DNA from: a virus
Length of the DNA stretch: 64,000 bases
IMG/VR virus record: IMGVR_UViG_3300008262_006986
Coordinates: 45,066 to 109,065 of that record
Strand: one strand, 5' to 3'
The notes below the pieces were generated by a model, which saw only the letters and a list, made by a program, of their open reading frames with translations, was not told the DNA's origin and ran no database searches. The position numbers were made by a program, and so were the translations under genes. Position 1 is the first letter of the stretch. Every line of letters starts with the position of its first letter. Positions 30,393 through 38,917 of this stretch are shown piece after piece.

Positions 30393-31205
30393 ATGAATCC
30401 TAAATTTTCTGTAGGCCAAAAAGTACGGTTTTCTAAACAAGATTGTACAGTTGAAAAGATTGGCCAAGGCCTAGATGGTTTGCCTAAGTATTATGTCAGG
30501 CCAGTAGATGTCGATCTTCCTATGTGGGTCTTGGAAAAAGATTTAAATTTTTCTAGTTCATTTTCGGTAAATCATAATATTTTCAACAAAAGAAATCCAC
30601 ATTTGCTTGTAGTTGACAATTTTTACAAAAATCCTGATGATATTAGAGGGATGGCTCTTGAACAAGAGTTTCACGAAGACCTTCGTTGGTATAAGGGTAA
30701 AAGGACCACAGAAAGGTTTTTGTGGCCTTATTTAAAGGAAGAGTTTGAAAGACTTCTGGGTACACAAATTGAGGGCTGGCTGTTCCAGATTGCTAATGGC
30801 TGTTTCCAAATCACAGGTTTTCAAGACCCCTTGGTATACCATAGTGATGCTCAAAACTATGCAGCTGCAATATACTTAACACCTGATGCCCCTATAACTG
30901 CTGGCACAAGTTTCTGGAAAAGCAAGAAACATGGATGCCGTAGACCTCCAGCTAATCCACTAGAGTCGCACAAGTTTGCCAACCAAGAAGCGATTCAAAA
31001 AGCAGATTCAGAAATATACAATCAATATAATTTTGTACATCCAGATAATTGGGAGCTATGTGATAAGGTCGGCGCTGTTTATAATAGGTTAGCAATTTGG
31101 GATGCAAAGCTGATACATTCTGCCAGCACTTATGAGGGCTTATCTGTCGAAGATGCAAGTAAGGCCAGATTGGTTCAGCTTTTCTTTTTTAATATTGTTC
31201 AATGA
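30393..31205 (+). CDS. DUF6445-like 2OG-oxygenase-fold protein, 270 aa
   Basis: A ~50-residue N-terminal SH3-like segment ('VGQKVRFSKQDCTVEKIG') is followed by an oxygenase-like barrel: 'LVYHSDAQNYAAAIYLTP' with an HxD pair, then 'TSFWKSKKHG', and late 'NRLAIWDAKLIHSASTY' supplying the second His. The order matches the DUF6445 family, related to Fe(II)/2-oxoglutarate oxygenases. The substrate is unknown. It is one of three oxygenase-fold proteins in 30-38 kb. It lies between prkA and yeaH. Confidence 0.65.
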   Translation: MNPKFSVGQKVRFSKQDCTVEKIGQGLDGLPKYYVRPVDVDLPMWVLEKDLNFSSSFSVNHNIFNKRNPHLLVVDNFYKNPDDIRGMALEQEFHEDLRWYKGKRTTERFLWPYLKEEFERLLGTQIEGWLFQIANGCFQITGFQDPLVYHSDAQNYAAAIYLTPDAPITAGTSFWKSKKHGCRRPPANPLESHKFANQEAIQKADSEIYNQYNFVHPDNWELCDKVGAVYNRLAIWDAKLIHSASTYEGLSVEDASKARLVQLFFFNIVQ

Positions 31206-31224
31206 GTGCATTTTTAGGACAGAG

Positions 31225-31262
31225 CCAGAACCGTTAGATTTGTCTAATGGTTCTGGTTTTTT
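31225..31262 (+). terminator. Intrinsic terminator
   Basis: CCAGAACCGTTAGA (31225-31238), loop TTTG, TCTAATGGTTCTGG (31243-31256) and six T. It separates the prkA transcript from yeaH-spoVR. Confidence 0.85.
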
Positions 31263-31344
31263 CGTATATATTTTGATGAAAATTAATTTGCAAAACATGG
31301 TTGCATAGAAGTATACTTAAAGGAAACTGAAAGAGAGGTGACTT

Positions 31345-32526
31345 ATTCCTCGTAGAATAAATGAAGACCATAAAGAATTTCGAGATGTTGTTTCTGGTAA
31401 AATTCGTAAGGAGCTTAAAAAATTTATAAAATCGGGAAATATTTTTAGAAGCAGAGGGAAGAATGGGAAAATTTCAATTTCCATTCCAAAAATTGACATT
31501 CCACATATTGTTTTCGGTAACAACGGCACAGGTGTTGGACGAGGAGATGGAAAGCCGGGAGATGTTATCGGAAGAGATGATCCAAAGGGAAAAGGCAAAG
31601 GTAATAAAGCTGGCTCGGAAGAGGCAGAAGGCATCACAATCAGTTTAGATTTGGAAGAAATTCTTAAATTCTTACAAGATGAATTGGAACTTCCTGATTT
31701 AAATCCGAAAGAAGATAATACTTTTGAAGATATAAAAATTAAATACAATAATATTTCTTTAGTTGGCCCAGAGTCGCTTAGGCATACTAGAAGAACCATG
31801 CTTACTGCGTTGAAAAGAATGTGTAGCACGGGGGAAATCAATCAGTTGCATCAAGTGCCGGGGTATAAAGACCCAGTTCGTTTGATTCTGCCAATTAATA
31901 GTGACAAGAGGTATAGACAATACAAAGAGATCAAAAACCCATCTACTAATGCATTGATAATTTATGCAAGAGATGGAAGCGCCAGCATGGATACTGCAAA
32001 ATGCGAAATAGTTTCAGATATGGCTTGGTGGATTGATGTATGGATAAAGAGATTTTATAAGCGTGTTGAAAGAATGTTTGTATGGCACGATACACAAGCA
32101 CAAGAAGTTGACGAACAAAAATTTTACAAATATAGATTTGGTGGTGGAACAGTTTGCAGTTCCTCACTAAAATTAATTGCCAAACAATTTGAAAATAGGT
32201 TCCCGCCAAATAAATGGAATATTTATGTGTTTTACTTTACCGATGGTGAAAATCAAATAAATGACAACGAAGTTTTTATTCAGACTTTGAAAAAAGAATT
32301 CCCTGAAAAAGTCGTCAATTTTGTTGGAATTACGCAGATTTTTGCATACGACTATCGTGGATCAGTTTTGGAGGCAGTCAGAGATGCTAAAGAGGATGAT
32401 ACACTTGGTGAAAATATAAAGACGGCTGAAATAGAAAATTCTTCCTCCAACCTAAGTGGTGAGGCAAGAAACGAGGCCGTTTTAAAAGCTATTAAAGACT
32501 TGCTTGGTAAAACAAAGATATCTTGA
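31345..32526 (+). CDS. yeaH: YeaH/DUF444 protein, 393 aa, apparent ATT start
   Basis: The family N-terminus ('PRRINEDHKEFRDVV', 'KIRKELKKFIKSGNIF', 'NNGTGVGRGDGKPGD') is fully encoded upstream of the first ATG (31651). No ATG, GTG or TTG exists in this frame between the stop at 31339 and these residues. An ATT at 31345 aligns with the family's initiator Met and has GAGAGGTGA at ideal spacing, so ATT is the likely start. The C-terminal half is a von Willebrand A-like domain ('IIYARDGSASMD' and 'VFYFTDGENQIND'). YeaH is the partner of PrkA and SpoVR. The 3' end nearly touches spoVR. Confidence 0.9.
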   Translation: MPRRINEDHKEFRDVVSGKIRKELKKFIKSGNIFRSRGKNGKISISIPKIDIPHIVFGNNGTGVGRGDGKPGDVIGRDDPKGKGKGNKAGSEEAEGITISLDLEEILKFLQDELELPDLNPKEDNTFEDIKIKYNNISLVGPESLRHTRRTMLTALKRMCSTGEINQLHQVPGYKDPVRLILPINSDKRYRQYKEIKNPSTNALIIYARDGSASMDTAKCEIVSDMAWWIDVWIKRFYKRVERMFVWHDTQAQEVDEQKFYKYRFGGGTVCSSSLKLIAKQFENRFPPNKWNIYVFYFTDGENQINDNEVFIQTLKKEFPEKVVNFVGITQIFAYDYRGSVLEAVRDAKEDDTLGENIKTAEIENSSSNLSGEARNEAVLKAIKDLLGKTKIS

Positions 32527-32533
32527 GGTTGCG

Positions 32534-34144
32534 ATGACTGACAAATTCATGTATGGCTCTTCAATTCTGCAAGGGAGTGCTACCACTCCCGGTGTTTCTA
32601 TACCACATGAATTGAAGGTTTTAATTCCAGATATTTTAAAGGCATGCACAGACTTCGGATTGGATTTCTATCCCACCGTGGTTCAAATGCTTACCTATGA
32701 CGAAATTTCCGAAGTTGCAGCTTATGGAGGGTTTCCAGTAAGATATCCCCATTGGCGTTGGGGTATGGAGTACGAAGAACTGCAACGAGGTTACATGTAT
32801 GGAATGCATCGCATTTATGAAATGGTTCTCAATACAAATCCTTGCTACATTTATTGCCTTAATAGCAATACCCTTCTTGATAATGTTACTGTTATTGCTC
32901 ATGCTACTGGGCACAACCACTTTTTCAAGAATAACCACTATTTCAAACACACATCCCAGAATATGATTAATGAGCTAGCTAACCATGGCAGCAGAATCAG
33001 AAAGTATATGGCAAGGTGGGGGAAAGAAAAAGTAACTGAATTTATTGATAATTTATTAAGAATCGAAACTTTGATTGATCCATCCAAAGCTTGGGAAACT
33101 AGACAAGTAAAAAATCCTATTGTTAGAGATGAAAGAAAATATCGTTATCCAAAAAGGATTAAAATAGACAAAGATAGAAATTATATGGAAGATTGGATCA
33201 ATACAAAAGAATATATTAAGTCAGAGAAGTATCGTATTGAAAGAGAAGAAAAAATTGAAGATTTGGGAATACCCCGGTCTCCAGAAAGAGATATTTATGG
33301 ATGGATAAAAGATAACTGCAATCTCAAGCCTTGGCAATCAGACATCATGAGTATGCTTTATGACGAAGCACACTATTTTGCTCCACAAGGCATGACAAAA
33401 ATGGCGAATGAAGGATTTGCCAGCTATGTTGACTACCATTTGATAGCCAAACAAGGGCTTTGTGCTTTGGGTCAAAAGAGTCATGATGAAGGAATTGTAG
33501 AGTATTCGATTCATAAGGCTGGTGTTCTTGGTGGTAAGTACAGTATGAACCCATATAAGCTTGGGTTTAATTTGTTGATAGATATTGAGGAAAGATGGGA
33601 TAAAGGAAGGTTTGGTTCTGATTACGACAATTGTGCTAGTTTCAAAGAAAAAGAAAACTGGGATTTGAAGCTTGGCGAGGGTAAAAATAAAGTTTTTGAA
33701 GTTGTAAAGATATATGATGATGTCAATTTGATCAATGAATTCTTTACTCAGGATTTTTGCGAAAAGTATCAGTTCTTTGAATGGAAAAAGTATCCTAATG
33801 GTGAAGTAGTAATTGAATCAAAGGATGCCAAGAAAATTAAGAAAAAGCTCATTCAAAGATATTCCAACAGAGGTTTACCAGATATTAGGATGACCGACCA
33901 CAATCATCTTGGTAGGAACATAATGCTTTTAGAGCATCAATGGGAAGGCAGAACTTTGTATATGCCGTACCTTGATGAAACTTTGAAATCATTAAATGCT
34001 GTTTCTGGCAAATCAGTTCTTCTGGTCACCAAAGATGAAAACCAAGAAGAACTCATGTTTTATTGCGATGAGAATGACGGGTCAAATGTAATTCAATTGA
34101 CAAGAGAACAGTATAAAAGGGAATTCGGTTTGACAAGAAGTTGA
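32534..34144 (+). CDS. spoVR: SpoVR/YcgB family protein, 536 aa
   Basis: Full-length SpoVR-type sequence: 'GLDFYPTVVQMLTYDEISEVA', 'RYPHWRWGMEYEELQRGY', 'IAHATGHNHFFKNN', 'YFAPQGMTKMANEGFASY' and a C-terminal 'GRTLYMPYLDETL'. The His- and Glu-rich 'HATGHNHFFK' and 'NEGFASY' segments look metal-binding. SpoVR is linked to spore cortex formation in Bacillus and to stress regulation elsewhere, acting with PrkA and YeaH. ATG 32534 has TTGAGG 5 bases upstream; TTG 32504 is less likely. It follows yeaH by 7 bases, so the two are one unit. Confidence 0.9.
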   Translation: MTDKFMYGSSILQGSATTPGVSIPHELKVLIPDILKACTDFGLDFYPTVVQMLTYDEISEVAAYGGFPVRYPHWRWGMEYEELQRGYMYGMHRIYEMVLNTNPCYIYCLNSNTLLDNVTVIAHATGHNHFFKNNHYFKHTSQNMINELANHGSRIRKYMARWGKEKVTEFIDNLLRIETLIDPSKAWETRQVKNPIVRDERKYRYPKRIKIDKDRNYMEDWINTKEYIKSEKYRIEREEKIEDLGIPRSPERDIYGWIKDNCNLKPWQSDIMSMLYDEAHYFAPQGMTKMANEGFASYVDYHLIAKQGLCALGQKSHDEGIVEYSIHKAGVLGGKYSMNPYKLGFNLLIDIEERWDKGRFGSDYDNCASFKEKENWDLKLGEGKNKVFEVVKIYDDVNLINEFFTQDFCEKYQFFEWKKYPNGEVVIESKDAKKIKKKLIQRYSNRGLPDIRMTDHNHLGRNIMLLEHQWEGRTLYMPYLDETLKSLNAVSGKSVLLVTKDENQEELMFYCDENDGSNVIQLTREQYKREFGLTRS

Positions 34145-34209
34145 TAAATTAAAATTTTACTACTGCTCACTAGATAGATTATGAAAAGCTAATCTATTTG
34201 AGGTGGGTT

Positions 34210-35205
34210 GTGGCGCAAGGTAAAAAATATGATCAAGATTTTGTTGTCAAAGTTTTTGAAGATGCTGGGTGCAAATTATTGGACAGGTATTGTAATGCAA
34301 AAAATAAATTAAAATATATTTGTGTTTGCAGAAATATTTCTTATATAAAACTAAGTAATTTTATGCAAGGAGGCAGATGTAAAAATTGTTTAAAAAATAA
34401 ATTCAAACTTAAATATGACTATGTCAAAAAATTTTTTGAAGATAGGAACTGTTATCTTCTAAGTGAAAATTACATAAATGCCAGAGCTAAATTAGATTAT
34501 ATTTGTGAGTGTGGCAATAAATCTAAAATAGTATTTGATAGTTTTAGAAAAGGTAATAGATGCAAAAAATGTGGTAACATAAAAAATTCAAAGAAGCAAA
34601 CTTTATCACAAGATCAAGTTGCAAAATTTTTCAAAGATCAAGGATGCAAATTAATTGGCTTATATAAAAAAGCAAGACTGCCAGTAGAATTTATTTGTAA
34701 ATGCGGACAGAATCATAAAAAAACTTTAAATAATTTCCAAAAAGTTCCTAGGTGTCCTGCTTGTTCTTTGTTAGGAAGAAGTGGTTCTCATCATTATGAA
34801 TGGATATCTGATCGTGAAAAGAAAAGGACTAATGATTTGTTTAGACAGAAATGCAGATCGATGATTAACATTTGCATAAGATATTTAAAAATAAATAAAA
34901 ACAAAAAAACAAAAGAATTGTTGGGCTATACCGCTGTGCAACTACGGGAACACATATTTAATCACAAAAACTGGCATAAATTAATAGGAAAAAAATGGCA
35001 CCTTGATCATATTTTTCCTATTAAAGCATTTTTAGACTATGGCATTAGAGACATTAAATTAATTAATTGTTTGGAAAATTTACAGCCATTGACAGTTGTT
35101 GAGAACTGTGTTAAAAATGACAACTATGATGCCTGTGCTTTTGAAAACTGGCTTCAATCAAAAGGTTTTAAGGTAAAATCATGTCCAACCAAGGGTCAAG
35201 TGTGA
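34210..35205 (+). CDS. HNH homing-type endonuclease with zinc-binding repeats, 331 aa
   Basis: The C-terminal domain has an HNH core: 'KKWHLDHIFPIKAF' (paired His), then 'LENLQPLTVVENCVKND' with the Asn. The N-terminal ~200 residues are three copies of a Cys-rich unit (F-x-x-x-G-C-K-L ... Y-I-C-x-C-G ... RC-x-x-C), each able to bind zinc and probably DNA. GTG 34210 follows GAGGTGG; the TTG at 34198 lies inside that site. It is a free-standing mobile endonuclease sitting directly at the 5' end of dnaE, whose ATG (35181) lies inside its last 25 bases. Its target may be the dnaE site now filled by the hairpin insert. Confidence 0.85.
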   Translation: MAQGKKYDQDFVVKVFEDAGCKLLDRYCNAKNKLKYICVCRNISYIKLSNFMQGGRCKNCLKNKFKLKYDYVKKFFEDRNCYLLSENYINARAKLDYICECGNKSKIVFDSFRKGNRCKKCGNIKNSKKQTLSQDQVAKFFKDQGCKLIGLYKKARLPVEFICKCGQNHKKTLNNFQKVPRCPACSLLGRSGSHHYEWISDREKKRTNDLFRQKCRSMINICIRYLKINKNKKTKELLGYTAVQLREHIFNHKNWHKLIGKKWHLDHIFPIKAFLDYGIRDIKLINCLENLQPLTVVENCVKNDNYDACAFENWLQSKGFKVKSCPTKGQV

Positions 35206-36602
35206 AGATAGTAGGTTTTGAACACCTACATCTTCACACAGACATACTGCCCCCGGCATAATTTAATGCCGGGGGCGCAAAAAACTATAGTCTTTTAGAT
35301 GGATTTGGCCAAGTTGAAGAATACGCAGAGCATTGGCACCACCATGGTCAGTTTCTCTGCATAAGTGATCATGGCATGCTCGGTGCTGTTCCCAGACAAG
35401 TAAAAGCTTGTGAACAAATTTGTGAACAACACGGAAAAAATAAGCTTAGTGCAATTTTTGCCTGTGAGTTATATGTCAACCGCATGCACTCCGAGCCTAC
35501 TCCTGATGAAGAGAGTAGAAAGAAATTCATGGACCAACTTGGTCCTGAAGAGCTTGAAGAATTCAAAGTAAAAGGCAGTCACTTACTTGCGATTGCCACA
35601 TCTAAACAAGGTTATTCCAATCTTGTTCAATTATCATCTTATGGTTTTCTGAAGGGTTTCTATGCGAAACCCCGTGTAAACTATGAGATGCTTCAAAAAC
35701 ATAAAGAAGGATTGATTTTTACATCTTGCTGTTATGCAAGTGAAATAGGCAGAACATTCGATAAAAAAGGGGAGGAAGCAGCTGAAGAAGTTTTAGTAAG
35801 ATATATCAACATGTTCAAAGGTCAGTTTTACTTAGAAATTATGATGTTGGATTTCAAAAAGCAAAAACCATATGATGTTTTCATTTTGAAAATGAAAGAT
35901 AAGTATAATCTTCCAATTATTCTTACTAACGACTGCCATTATTGCAAACAGGAAGATAGTCATTATCAAAGATTGATGCTGATGATTCAGACAAAAAGAA
36001 CTTTGCCAGAAATACAAAAGATGATTGAAGAAAATGAAAATCAAGATTTTTTTGAACTCCAAGACAGTAATTTGTGGATGAAAACAGAAGAAGAGCTTAA
36101 TGAGATGTGGCAAAAAAAATATAGTGATGTCATACCACTCGAAATATTTGAAGAAGCCAAGGCCACTACAGTTGCTATTTGTCAAAAAGCCAAGGGCGTT
36201 GAACTAGACAGAAGCATAAAATTTCCACTACAAGAGGAAGAAAAGAAAGCTCTAGCGCAGGCTGTCGCAGATGGATTGCGGTTTAGAAACATCAAGCCAC
36301 AAGGGGAATACGGCAAACGAGTTGCGGAAGAATTTGATATAATCACACGAAAGGGGTTTGCTAGTTACTTTCTAGTCCAGAAGATGATGACCGATGAGGC
36401 CAGAAGAGTTTGTCCTGAGCTTTTGGGTTGGGGAGATGGAAGGGAGGCTGTTGGCCCCGGAAGAGGTTCTGGTGGTGGGTCTTTGATTCTTTATTTATTG
36501 GGTGTCACCGATGTTGATCCGATACGACATGGTTTGCTTTTCTCAAGATTTTTGAGCGAGGCTAGAGGTGGAAAACAAATTAAGTTAAAATTTTCAAATT
36601 AG
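35181..36602 (+). CDS. dnaE: DNA polymerase III alpha (DnaE), N-terminal piece, in-frame stop in hairpin insert
   Basis: From ATG 35181 (AAGGT upstream) the frame encodes 'EHLHLHTD', the first PHP motif. A 42-base insert (35244-35285) with TAA at 35259-35261 follows, and then in the same frame 'YSLLDGFGQVEEYAEHW' and 'CISDHGMLGAVPRQ', which complete the PHP domain. No start codon lies between the TAA and ATG 35376. The piece continues to the polymerase motif 'GPGRGSGGGS' and ends at 'LLFSRFLSEARGG...', just before the catalytic Asp motif, which is on the separate 39540 gene. Expression needs recoding (bypass or readthrough) or starts at 35376 with a truncated PHP domain. 474 codons in all. 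Confidence 0.75.
35249..35276 (+). other. GC-rich hairpin insert carrying the in-frame TAA
   Basis: GCCCCCGGCAT (35249-35259), loop AATTTA, ATGCCGGGGGC (35266-35276): an 11-bp perfect stem, far richer in G+C than its surroundings. The stop codon occupies the top of the stem and the loop. The codon before the stop is GCA (35256) and an identical GCA (35277) follows the 3' arm in the same frame, the arrangement of matched take-off and landing codons in T4 gene 60. The full insert between PHP residues is 42 bases, a multiple of three. Confidence 0.8.
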
Positions 36603-36640
36603 GATAAAAATATACTATAATAGTTTAAAAGTAGGCTATT

Positions 36641-37147
36641 ATGTATATTTTCTTTGAAAAGCTTTTAAATCAAAAACAATGCGATGAATTGAATCAAGCT
36701 GCTCTCCGTATGATGATGGAGAATAGATTGAGTCATGAGGTCGATAACTCACATTATGGCAACAGTTATGGGACAGCAAGGATTCCGTTATATGAAAAGC
36801 TTTTGCATGATTTGACTCCCCAAATTAAACAGGCAACTGGATTTAATAACATCAAAGAAGAAAACAGTTATACAAGAATTTATTATGATGGATCGAAGCT
36901 AAAAAAGCATAAAGATAGAGAAGGTCTTGATATAACTTTAACTGTTTGCACATTCAGTAATATCAACAAGCCATGGCCTTTATATGTTGAAACTGTAGAC
37001 GGCATCAAAGGATTTGAGACAAGAGTTGGCGATGGTGCTTTAATATTGGGAACAACGATGAACCATTGGAGAGATGATCTGCAATGCGAAAAACATCAAA
37101 TGGTAATACAATCATTTTATCATTGGAGATTTACAAATGCTTCTTAA
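36641..37147 (+). CDS. 2OG-Fe(II) oxygenase-like protein, 168 aa
   Basis: It is a compact double-stranded beta-helix protein. The iron ligands are likely in 'LKKHKDREGLDITLTV' (H-x-D) and 'TMNHWRDDL' (distal His), followed by 'VIQSFYHW' and an Arg for 2-oxoglutarate. It lies in the 2.9-kb block separating the two dnaE pieces. The upstream region has TATAATAG but no clear Shine-Dalgarno. It overlaps the next oxygenase gene by 11 bases, so the pair probably acts together. Substrate unknown. Confidence 0.7.
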   Translation: MYIFFEKLLNQKQCDELNQAALRMMMENRLSHEVDNSHYGNSYGTARIPLYEKLLHDLTPQIKQATGFNNIKEENSYTRIYYDGSKLKKHKDREGLDITLTVCTFSNINKPWPLYVETVDGIKGFETRVGDGALILGTTMNHWRDDLQCEKHQMVIQSFYHWRFTNAS

Positions 37148-37979
37148 AACATTTAGCGATGATTGGAAGTGGTGGATTTGGAATCATGTGAAAGCAGAAA
37201 AGAATAAAGAGAATCTATTCGTGATTCTCCTGAATCATGGCTTCTGTTGGGATGCAATAGCCAAAGAATTAAATTTCATGCCTTCCAATGTTAAAACTTT
37301 GATCAGAAGACAAACACAAAAAATTTTGGATAATGATGAAAAGCCTATTATTTTCCCTCTTTACAAGCCTTTAGCTGATAACCCAAGAGCACATAGAATA
37401 GATAATAACTATGTAGAGCTTTATGAAGTCGAAGACTTTTTTACTGATGAGCAATGTGATAGGTTTGTGCAAATTATCAAAGGTAATTTGACCAAGTCTT
37501 TGGTGACTAACCCAGAGGCAGAAGCCACCGTAAGAACAAGTAGAACTTCTTATCTTAGATTGCACGAAACACCAGAAAATATGGAAATGAACAAATATGT
37601 TCATGATTTTTTAAGAATTCCCTATGGGAATTCTGAAGAACCGCAAGGACAGTTATATGAAGTGGGACAAGAGTTCAAGCCACATAATGATTGGTTTGAT
37701 AAAAACTCTGCATATAATCAAGTTCATTTAGATAAGGGACAAAGGACTTGGACATTTATGGTTTATTTGAATGATGTCACGGCGGGTGGACATACCAAGT
37801 TTACTAAGATCGGGATAGATTTTGCCCCCAAGAAAAGGACCGCTTTATTCTGGAATAACATTTTACCAAATGGGGATGGTAATCCTTGGACAGAACATTG
37901 GGGCATGCCTGTCGAGCGTGGTGAAAAGGTAATTATTACGAAATGGTTCAGAGAGCATGATGGAACAAAACAGTCTTAA
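37137..37979 (+). CDS. Prolyl 4-hydroxylase-type oxygenase, 280 aa
   Basis: The N-terminal ~80 residues contain a small helical, helix-turn-helix-like segment ('GFCWDAIAKELNFMPSNVKTL'). The P4H-type catalytic domain follows: 'GQEFKPHNDWFD' (H-x-D), 'TWTFMVYLNDVTAGGHTKF', and 'TEHWGMPVERGEKVIITKWF' with the distal His and Lys for 2-oxoglutarate. Members hydroxylate proline in proteins. The Pro-rich linkers of the RCC1/Kelch proteins downstream are possible substrates, which is inference only. The 3' end overlaps a convergent gene by 4 bases. Confidence 0.8.
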   Translation: MLLKTFSDDWKWWIWNHVKAEKNKENLFVILLNHGFCWDAIAKELNFMPSNVKTLIRRQTQKILDNDEKPIIFPLYKPLADNPRAHRIDNNYVELYEVEDFFTDEQCDRFVQIIKGNLTKSLVTNPEAEATVRTSRTSYLRLHETPENMEMNKYVHDFLRIPYGNSEEPQGQLYEVGQEFKPHNDWFDKNSAYNQVHLDKGQRTWTFMVYLNDVTAGGHTKFTKIGIDFAPKKRTALFWNNILPNGDGNPWTEHWGMPVERGEKVIITKWFREHDGTKQS

Positions 37980-38608
37980 AGAAACATATCTTTTGTTCTT
38001 ATTTTATATTTGTTTTCTTTATCAAATATAGAAGGCCAAACTCTTTCTATACTCCATGGTTCGTGTCCTTTCCAAGAAAATGAACTCATGATTTTTTTAT
38101 AGAATGTGATTGGCTTGTTTCGAATATTATTTTTATGAACAATATACTGTGCTCCAGAAGCGTATAGAAAATTTTTCTTTGGAACTCTAAAAAATGTGTC
38201 GTGAAAATCTGCTGGATAGACTCGCATCGGACTAATTTTCTCTTGAGTTTCATTTAGTATTTTATCTGCGATTGCCCAGCAGCCATCGCTGAATTTGTAA
38301 AGTGGTTCTATGCTTTCTGGTATGCCGTGTAAAAGTTCTTTTGTTTTTGTATAGTGTTGAAATGGATTTCCCTGTAAGAAAATAGTGTATTCACTTAAGT
38401 TGTCATATTGAGTTATTATGTGATAAAGAATTGTGGTCGCTTCTCTTCCAATATTTGCAAGAGGAATAAAATCTCGATTGATGTTGTTTTGACCTTTATT
38501 ATAAATTTTGATTTTATGTTTAATGCCATTAAGCCATGACAAGTCTTCTTCAAATCTGGCTACTACTATTTCATACATATTAAATTTTAACACCCTGTTG
38601 ACTTGCAT
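37976..38608 (-). CDS. DUF3431-like putative glycosyltransferase, 210 aa
   Basis: The core 'YEIVVARFEEDLSWLNGI', 'LANIGREATTILYHII', 'YTIFLQGNPFQHY' and 'YASGAQYIVHKNNI' match the DUF3431 pattern, a family distantly related to glycosyltransferases and seen in phages and viruses. The family usually starts at 'MYEIVVAR', i.e. ATG 38578; the longer form from 38608 adds ten residues and sits 13 bases after a TATAATAG box on the minus strand. It lies in the block between the dnaE pieces. Confidence 0.65.
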   Translation of the reverse strand: MQVNRVLKFNMYEIVVARFEEDLSWLNGIKHKIKIYNKGQNNINRDFIPLANIGREATTILYHIITQYDNLSEYTIFLQGNPFQHYTKTKELLHGIPESIEPLYKFSDGCWAIADKILNETQEKISPMRVYPADFHDTFFRVPKKNFLYASGAQYIVHKNNIRNKPITFYKKIMSSFSWKGHEPWSIERVWPSIFDKENKYKIRTKDMFL

Positions 38609-38625
38609 TCATCTTCATCTATTAT
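38598..38625 (+). promoter_or_regulatory. Sigma70-like promoter
   Basis: TTGACT 38598-38603 and TATTAT 38620-38625 have a 16-base spacer. ATG 38648 follows behind GGAG. Confidence 0.45.
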
Positions 38626-38647
38626 ATTTAAGTTTAGGAGACAAAAC

Positions 38648-38917
38648 ATGCGAGAAAAAATTGCGAATATGTGTGAAGAATTCGGGTGCAATGTTCTTTT
38701 TATGGATGGTTTCGATGATGCAATCATGGGGACGGGGACCAAGTTTCATCAATTATCAGTTGTTTACAGCAAGAAGAAGATACTTCAAAAATTGTGTAAT
38801 GATATGGATTATGAGGATGCAATAGAGTATTTTAATTTCAACATAGCTGGCGCATATGTTGGAGAAAATACTCCGATAATATTCGAAGATGATATAGATT
38901 TAGATGATTTTAAATAG
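38648..38917 (+). CDS. Hypothetical protein, 89 aa
   Basis: Starts MREKIANMCEEFGCN behind TTAGGAG. It is a small, acidic alpha/beta protein ending 'EDDIDLDDFK'. It converges with the 38910-39488 gene (8-base overlap). No family recognised. The earlier in-frame start at 38603 runs through the promoter. Confidence 0.6.
   Translation: MREKIANMCEEFGCNVLFMDGFDDAIMGTGTKFHQLSVVYSKKKILQKLCNDMDYEDAIEYFNFNIAGAYVGENTPIIFEDDIDLDDFK

Noticed and set aside
35249-35276. Intrinsic terminator for the HNH gene
   Set aside because: No T-run follows the stem on either strand; instead it lies in frame within conserved PHP sequence.
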